This document shows positions 59,391-64,000 of a stretch of 64,000 nucleotides of DNA, piece by piece. Under the pieces are notes generated by a model, which saw only the letters and a list, made by a program, of their open reading frames with translations, was not told where the DNA came from and made no database searches. The number at the start of each line of letters is the position of its first letter. Position 1 is the stretch's first letter. Source of the stretch: Stenotrophomonas sp. UBA2629 (GTDB lineage Bacteria > Pseudomonadota > Gammaproteobacteria > Xanthomonadales > Xanthomonadaceae). Made by a program: the position numbers and the translations under genes. The stretch covers positions 249,203 through 313,202 of the forward strand of contig DEOB01000011.1 of assembly GCA_002359895.1 (NCBI GenBank). The letters are read 5' to 3'.

Positions 59391-61997
59391 GTGACCGAGA
59401 AAAAGCCCGAACACACCCCGTTGATGAAGCAGTTTTTCGCAGCCAAGGCCGATTACCCGGACCTGCTGCTGCTCTTCCGGATGGGCGATTTCTACGAACT
59501 GTTCTATGACGATGCGCGCAAGGCCGCGCGCTTGTTGGATATCACGCTGACCCAGCGTGGCAGCTCCGGCGGTGCGCCGATTCCGATGGCCGGTGTGCCG
59601 GTGCATGCCTATGAAGGCTACCTGGCGCGGCTGGTGGCCTTGGGTGAATCCGTGGCGATCTGCGAGCAGATTGGCGACCCGGCGCTGGCCAAGGGCCTGG
59701 TCGAGCGCAAGGTGGTGCGTATCGTCACCCCCGGCACCGTCACCGACGAGGCCTTGCTGGACGAACGCCGCGATACTTTGTTGATGGCGCTGTCGCGCAA
59801 CAAGGCCGGCTATGGGCTGGCGTGGGCCGATTTGGCCGGTGGCCGCTTCCTGGTCAACGAGGTGGACAACGACGACGCATTGGAAGCAGAACTCGCGCGC
59901 CTTGAGCCGGCCGAGCTGTTGATGCCCGACGAAGAGGAGTGGCCGGAATTCCTGCGTCAACGCAATGGCGTGCGCCGCCGGGCGCCGTGGTTGTTTGATG
60001 CGGACAGCGGCCGTCGCCAGCTGTTGAATTTCTTCAAGCTGCACGACCTCAGCGGTTTTGGCCTGGATGACAAGCCACGTGCCACCGCCGCTGCGGGCGC
60101 TCTGCTCGGCTATGTCGAGGAAACCCAGAAGCAGCGCCTGCCGCACCTGACCAGCATCGCGATGGAAAACGCCGGTGAGGCAATCGCGATGAACGCTGCA
60201 ACGCGCCGCCACCTGGAGTTGGACACACGTGTGGACGGCGACACCCGCAATACGCTGCTTGGCGTGTTGGACAGCACTGTCTCGCCGATGGGCGGGCGCC
60301 TGCTGCGGCGTTGGTTGCACCGCCCGCTGCGCCTGCGCAATGTGCTGCAGCAGCGCCATCACGCAGTGGCTACGTTGATCGACCGTGGCACCGATGCCGA
60401 TCTGCGCGAAAGCTTCCGCGCGCTCGGTGATATTGAACGCATCCTCACCCGCATGGCGCTGCGCTCGGCGCGCCCGCGTGATTTCTCCACGCTGCGCGAT
60501 GGTCTTGCGCTGCTGCCGGCGATCACAGCGCAGCTGGAAACGTTGGATTCCCCGCGCCTGCAGCAACTGCGTGCGGAGCTGGGTTCGCATGATGAAAGCG
60601 CGCACCTGTTGGCCAGCGCCATTGCCGAACAACCGCCGTTGAAGTTGTCCGACGGCGGCGTGATCGCCGAAGGCTACGACGCGGAGCTGGACGAACTGCG
60701 CCGCCTGTCCACGCATGCCGACCAGTTCCTGATCGACTTGGAGCAGCGCGAGCGCGAAGCCAGCGGCATCGCGACGCTGAAGGTGGGCTACAACCGCGTA
60801 CACGGTTACTACATTGAAATCAGCAAGGGGCAGGCCGACAAGGCACCGGTGCATTACACGCGCCGCCAAACCCTGACCAATGCCGAGCGCTACATCACCG
60901 AAGAACTGAAGAGCTTCGAAGACAAGGTGCTGTCCGCGCGCGAGCGTTCGCTCAGTCGTGAAAAACTGTTGTACGAAGGCCTGCTCGACATCGTTGCCGA
61001 GCACCTGGAGCCACTCAAGCGTTGCGCTGCCGGCCTCAGCGAATTGGACGTGCTGGCCGCGTTCGCCGAACGCGCGCAGGCGCTGGACTGGGCGCAGCCG
61101 GAGTTGCAGGAGGACGCGTGCCTGCGCATCGAGCGCGGCCGTCACCCGGTGGTAGAAGCTGTGCGCGATGCGCCGTTCGAGCCGAACGACATTGACCTGC
61201 ACCCGGACCGCCGCATGCTGGTCATCACCGGCCCGAACATGGGCGGTAAATCCACCTACATGCGTCAGAACGCGCTGATCGTACTGTTGGCGCACATCGG
61301 TAGCTTTGTGCCGGCCAGCCGCGCGGTGATCGGCCCCATCGACCGCATCCTCACCCGTATCGGCGCAGGCGACGATCTGGCCAAGGGCCAGTCCACCTTC
61401 ATGGTGGAAATGGCCGAAACCAGTTACATCCTGCACCACGCCACCCCGCATTCACTGGTGTTGATGGATGAGATTGGCCGTGGCACCTCCACCTACGACG
61501 GCTTGGCATTGGCCGATGCGGTGGCGCGCCATCTCGCTTACCAGAACCGCTGCTACACGCTGTTTGCCACGCATTATTTCGAATTGACCGCACTGGCCGA
61601 TGAGAGCTTTGAAGGCGGTACCAGTGGCATCGCCAACGTGCATCTGGATGCGGTGGAACACGGTGACAGCCTGGTGTTCATGCATGCGGTCAAGGATGGC
61701 CCGGCCAACCGCAGTTTTGGTCTGCAGGTAGCCGCGCTGGCCGGCCTGCCGCGCGCTACCGTGGCGCAGGCACGGCGCCGCTTGGCGGAGTTGGAACAAC
61801 GCGGCGGCGAGACGCAGGCCGCATCGATGGCACCACGGGCGCTGGATGCGCTGGATGCGCTGGATGCGCCGCAACAGTTTGGCCTGTTTGCAGCACCCAG
61901 CTCCGCAGCACTGGACGCACTGCAGGCCATCGACCCGGATGAGCTGACACCGAAGCAGGCATTGGAAGCGCTGTACCGGGTGAAGTCGCTGCTGTAA
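59391..61997 (+). CDS. mutS: DNA mismatch repair protein MutS
   Basis: An 868-residue MutS. The mismatch-contacting GDFYELF (Phe34, Glu36 of the FxE motif) opens the protein; the clamp and lever domains are followed by the ABC-type ATPase with P-loop GPNMGGKST (about 614-622), DEIGRGTSTYDG and FATHYFELT. I take the GTG at 59391 because conservation begins at TEKKPEHTPLMKQFF and a TACAAT -10 at 59337-59342 would leave an upstream ATG (59352) almost leaderless; that ATG would add 13 residues. Three perfect 9-bp repeats in the C-terminal linker encode ALDALDALD. Confidence 0.96.
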   Translation: MTEKKPEHTPLMKQFFAAKADYPDLLLLFRMGDFYELFYDDARKAARLLDITLTQRGSSGGAPIPMAGVPVHAYEGYLARLVALGESVAICEQIGDPALAKGLVERKVVRIVTPGTVTDEALLDERRDTLLMALSRNKAGYGLAWADLAGGRFLVNEVDNDDALEAELARLEPAELLMPDEEEWPEFLRQRNGVRRRAPWLFDADSGRRQLLNFFKLHDLSGFGLDDKPRATAAAGALLGYVEETQKQRLPHLTSIAMENAGEAIAMNAATRRHLELDTRVDGDTRNTLLGVLDSTVSPMGGRLLRRWLHRPLRLRNVLQQRHHAVATLIDRGTDADLRESFRALGDIERILTRMALRSARPRDFSTLRDGLALLPAITAQLETLDSPRLQQLRAELGSHDESAHLLASAIAEQPPLKLSDGGVIAEGYDAELDELRRLSTHADQFLIDLEQREREASGIATLKVGYNRVHGYYIEISKGQADKAPVHYTRRQTLTNAERYITEELKSFEDKVLSARERSLSREKLLYEGLLDIVAEHLEPLKRCAAGLSELDVLAAFAERAQALDWAQPELQEDACLRIERGRHPVVEAVRDAPFEPNDIDLHPDRRMLVITGPNMGGKSTYMRQNALIVLLAHIGSFVPASRAVIGPIDRILTRIGAGDDLAKGQSTFMVEMAETSYILHHATPHSLVLMDEIGRGTSTYDGLALADAVARHLAYQNRCYTLFATHYFELTALADESFEGGTSGIANVHLDAVEHGDSLVFMHAVKDGPANRSFGLQVAALAGLPRATVAQARRRLAELEQRGGETQAASMAPRALDALDALDAPQQFGLFAAPSSAALDALQAIDPDELTPKQALEALYRVKSLL
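61839..61865. repeat. Three 9-bp tandem repeats within mutS
   Basis: GCGCTGGAT repeated three times without change, in the variable linker between the ATPase and the C-terminal tetramerisation segment. Slippage would add or remove three residues without shifting the frame. Confidence 0.85.
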
Positions 61998-62010
61998 CGC
62001 AACCGTCGCT

Positions 62011-62042
62011 CCACGCTCTCTCCCGTCATGGAGAGAGCGTGG
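62011..62042 (+). terminator. Hairpin downstream of mutS
   Basis: A 13-bp perfect stem CCACGCTCTCTCC / GGAGAGAGCGTGG with a CGTCAT loop, 13 nt after the stop. No T-run follows, so it may be an mRNA 3'-end stabiliser or a weak terminator. Confidence 0.5.
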
Positions 62043-62186
62043 GCAAGGTAAAACGATCAACCGCTGCAAATGCAGCACGCACGCCTGCGTCACACTCCGT
62101 GCATCCGTGCTTCGTATGGTGCGTCTTCGGCTGATAACTGCACACGCGCCGGGTCGGTCATCTACACCGATGCGGCCCGCCTGAAA

Positions 62187-62816
62187 TCAGGCAAGCGCCG
62201 TCTCTGGCTTGGCAACCAACGCATCATCCAACGCGCCGGCACGCACACATGCCGCCCGCTGCACGTGCGGTTGGTAATACGCCTCGAATACCGGCTTGGC
62301 TTCGATCTCACCCGCGCCGATGAAGTAGCTCAAGAACGCGGCCATGTAGAGATCGGCGACGGTGAAACTGTCTCCCACCAGATACTGCTTGCCAGCTACG
62401 GCCAGCTCCAGCGTCTGCATCAGATCCTCCGCCGTGCCATAGCCCGCTTCCATCGGCGGTGCCAAGGCGCCATGACGGCGGTCGGTGATGAAGGCTTCCA
62501 GCGGCCCGGCCGCGAACAGCACCCAGCGATAGCATTCACCGCGTTCTGCGCTGCCAACGGCAGGCAGCAGCGCTTTTTCTGGCGCCAGATCGGCAAGATG
62601 CAGACAGATGGCTGCGTTCTCGGTGATCACCGTTTCGCCGTGGCGCAACGCAGGCACCTTGCCCATCGGGTTGATGGCCAGATACGCCGGTGCTTTCATG
62701 CTGGTGCCGTACTGCAGAATCTCCTGCTGATACGGCAGACCAGTTTCCTCAAGCATCCAACGTGCAATGCGGCCGCGCGAATGAGGATGGGTATAGAGGG
62801 TGAGTTGCTTGGTCAT
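62187..62816 (-). CDS. Glutathione S-transferase
   Basis: A 209-residue soluble GST. The thioredoxin-like N-terminal domain opens with LTLYTHPHSRGRIARWMLEE and contains the glutathione-binding NPMGKVPALRHG and the Glu-Asn of ITENAAICLHLAD; an all-helical C-terminal domain follows with FTVADLYMAAFLSYF. It conjugates or reduces electrophiles with glutathione; the substrate is unknown. AGG lies 8 nt before the ATG at 62816. It is 66 bp downstream of a WYL-domain regulator on the same strand, which may control it. Confidence 0.92.
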   Translation of the reverse strand: MTKQLTLYTHPHSRGRIARWMLEETGLPYQQEILQYGTSMKAPAYLAINPMGKVPALRHGETVITENAAICLHLADLAPEKALLPAVGSAERGECYRWVLFAAGPLEAFITDRRHGALAPPMEAGYGTAEDLMQTLELAVAGKQYLVGDSFTVADLYMAAFLSYFIGAGEIEAKPVFEAYYQPHVQRAACVRAGALDDALVAKPETALA

Positions 62817-62882
62817 GTCAGACACCTGCGCTGTAAGGAGCCGACAGTGTGCGCAGGGGCTACTGACAGCCGCTGTCAGCAG

Positions 62883-63575
62883 TCAATCATCGCGTTTGGG
62901 CACGCATTGTGCGTGCCAACGCTTCAACAGCTGGTGCCGCTGCGCCGGGTAACGCTGGCCGGTGTTCTCCAGCGCAACCATGCGGTCGGCGCGGAAATGA
63001 CGGAAGTCACCGCGCATTTCACACCACGCCGCCAGCAGGCGGATGTCCGCCAGGAAAGCCATTGCAAACGGCCAGATCACGCGTTCGCTGGCACGGCCCT
63101 GGGCGTCGCTGTATTCAATACGCACCGCGTTGCCGTCACGGATGGCCATCCGCAGTGAAGGCAACCACGGCTCTGCCGGCCCGCCACTCCACTGCGGCGC
63201 GAACAGGCCACTGGTCTCCACCTGCAGACGCAGCGCTTCCGGCAGCACTCCGGTTACCCGCTGCAATGCGGCGTCGGCCGATGCGGCCAGCGCCGGGTCG
63301 GCATGTGAGGCCACCCAGCGCATGCCCAGCACGATGGCTTCCAGCTCGTCGGCGGAAAACATCATGGGTGGTAGCAGAAAGCCGGCCCGCAACTGATAAC
63401 CGACGCCCGGGTCACCGGCGATGTCAGCGCCCTGTCCCCGCAGCGCGTCGATGTCGCGATACAGCGTGCGCAGGCTTACGTCAAAACGCTCGGCCAATAT
63501 GGCTCCACTCACCGGCTTACGGCGGCGGCGCAGGTCATCAAGCAGGTGCAGCAGTCGGGTGGCGCGCTGGGTCAT
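62883..63575 (-). CDS. YafY/YobV-type transcriptional regulator (HTH-WYL)
   Basis: A 230-residue regulator. The N-terminal winged helix-turn-helix (about 20-47) reads PVSGAILAERFDVSLRTLYRD, then a WYL domain (about 130-210) that in this family senses ligands. The C terminus is basic. The ATG at 63575 begins MTQRATRLLHLLDDLRR; the frame is open further upstream but without conservation. It is probably transcribed with the downstream GST, a common pairing; whether it activates or represses cannot be read. Confidence 0.9.
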   Translation of the reverse strand: MTQRATRLLHLLDDLRRRRKPVSGAILAERFDVSLRTLYRDIDALRGQGADIAGDPGVGYQLRAGFLLPPMMFSADELEAIVLGMRWVASHADPALAASADAALQRVTGVLPEALRLQVETSGLFAPQWSGGPAEPWLPSLRMAIRDGNAVRIEYSDAQGRASERVIWPFAMAFLADIRLLAAWCEMRGDFRHFRADRMVALENTGQRYPAQRHQLLKRWHAQCVPKRDD

Positions 63576-63794
63576 GGTGGAATGAAGCCTGGCAGCCGTG
63601 CAGCATAGCGCCCGCCCGAGCCCTGCCGGAAACCCATGACAATCGTGCCAGCGCAGGCCAAGTTGTTGCCTGTCATGGCGGCGACCTCGATAGGCACCCT
63701 CTATCAAAGCCAGCGGATCATTTGATTACCCTTTTCACCTGGTCATGGCTACAGTCGGTACACGATAGTTTTCTTGAGCCAGCTGGAGCCAGCC

Positions 63795-64000
63795 ATGAGC
63801 AGCAACGACAACAAGCCGACCTGTCCGTACCAGAGTGCCCCCTCGCCCGAGCAGGCCGCACAGTCGCAGCGCGACACCAGCACCACCCCTAAGCAGAAGC
63901 ACGGTGATGCACCGGTGACACCGATGACCACCGCCTTTGGTGCGCCGGTGGTGGACAACCAGAACAGCAAGACCGCCGGCCCGCGCGGCCCGCTGTTGAT
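63795..64000 (+). CDS. Catalase, N-terminal part (cut by window end)
   Basis: The first 68 residues of a monofunctional heme catalase. A polar leader (MSSNDNKPTCPYQSAPS) is followed by TTAFGAPVVDNQNSKTAGPRGPLL, the N-terminal arm conserved in catalases. It decomposes H2O2. The clade (small KatA-type or large KatE-type) cannot be settled from this fragment. GGAG sits 6 nt before the ATG. It is divergent from the WYL regulator gene; I see no certain OxyR site. Confidence 0.88.
   Translation, partial: MSSNDNKPTCPYQSAPSPEQAAQSQRDTSTTPKQKHGDAPVTPMTTAFGAPVVDNQNSKTAGPRGPLL

Noticed and set aside
59214..61451. 745-codon minus-strand open frame opposite mutS
   Set aside because: Shadow of mutS codon bias; low-complexity His/Gln/Arg-rich translation and no conserved domain.

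Overview
The window is a gene-dense piece of a high-GC chromosome (roughly 63-65 % G+C by eye) from a gamma-proteobacterium of the Xanthomonadaceae, most likely Stenotrophomonas or a close relative. The basis is gene content and order: rpoE-rseA-mucD-lepA-lepB-rnc-era-recO, nagZ-hpt-MTI phosphorylase, a fused isobutyryl-CoA mutase divergent from leucine dehydrogenase, and GC-rich intergenic palindromes typical of these genomes. I see no rRNA, tRNA, CRISPR array, prophage or complete insertion sequence.

Layout. 0-8 kb: a nitroreductase, a methyltransferase, a membrane metal-dependent hydrolase, metK, then a translationally coupled lipid cassette (CDP-alcohol phosphotransferase, PlsC-like acyltransferase, CdsA-like cytidylyltransferase) and a thioesterase. 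8-16.5 kb: ppc, an exported S9 peptidase, ahcY under an S-adenosylhomocysteine riboswitch, and an aadA-like aminoglycoside nucleotidyltransferase. 16.5-28.5 kb: a GyrI-like protein, a Tat-exported LD-carboxypeptidase, icmF, leucine dehydrogenase, a lipoprotein-type subtilisin autotransporter, a thiolase and two Ala-rich lipoproteins. 28.7-39.5 kb: a CHASE3-GAF-GGDEF cyclase, an AidB-like acyl-CoA dehydrogenase, a flavin monooxygenase, a cold-shock protein, MTI phosphorylase-hpt-nagZ, a FrnE-like DsbA protein, a CYTH phosphatase and RlmD. 39.5-50 kb: a response regulator-Hpt protein and the long minus-strand block from rpoE to recO, with two signal peptidase I genes. 50-64 kb: a FadB-type multienzyme, a CzcD-like exporter, DsbG, a TlpA-like redox protein, a globin-coupled diguanylate cyclase, a Shewanella-like phosphatase, an unknown membrane protein, mutS, a glutathione transferase with a WYL regulator, and the start of a catalase.

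How the genes connect. metK and ahcY make and recycle the SAM pool, and MTI phosphorylase plus hpt salvage its by-products. Leucine dehydrogenase, IcmF, thiolase, the FadB protein and AidB serve branched-chain and fatty-acyl metabolism. The rpoE block couples envelope-stress sigma factor and protease to secretion (LepB), translation (LepA), RNA processing and repair. DsbG, TlpA, the FrnE-like protein, glutathione transferase, nitroreductase and catalase deal with redox stress.

The most unusual signals are repeats. A perfect 18-bp inverted repeat (AAAACCGGGGTCAGAGTC) lies inside icmF and is read through in frame as an extra protein segment. A family of GC-rich hairpins sits in oppositely oriented pairs at four intergenic loci beside terminators, with degenerate single copies elsewhere; two of the pairs share an internal 39-nt spacer, in opposite orientation.
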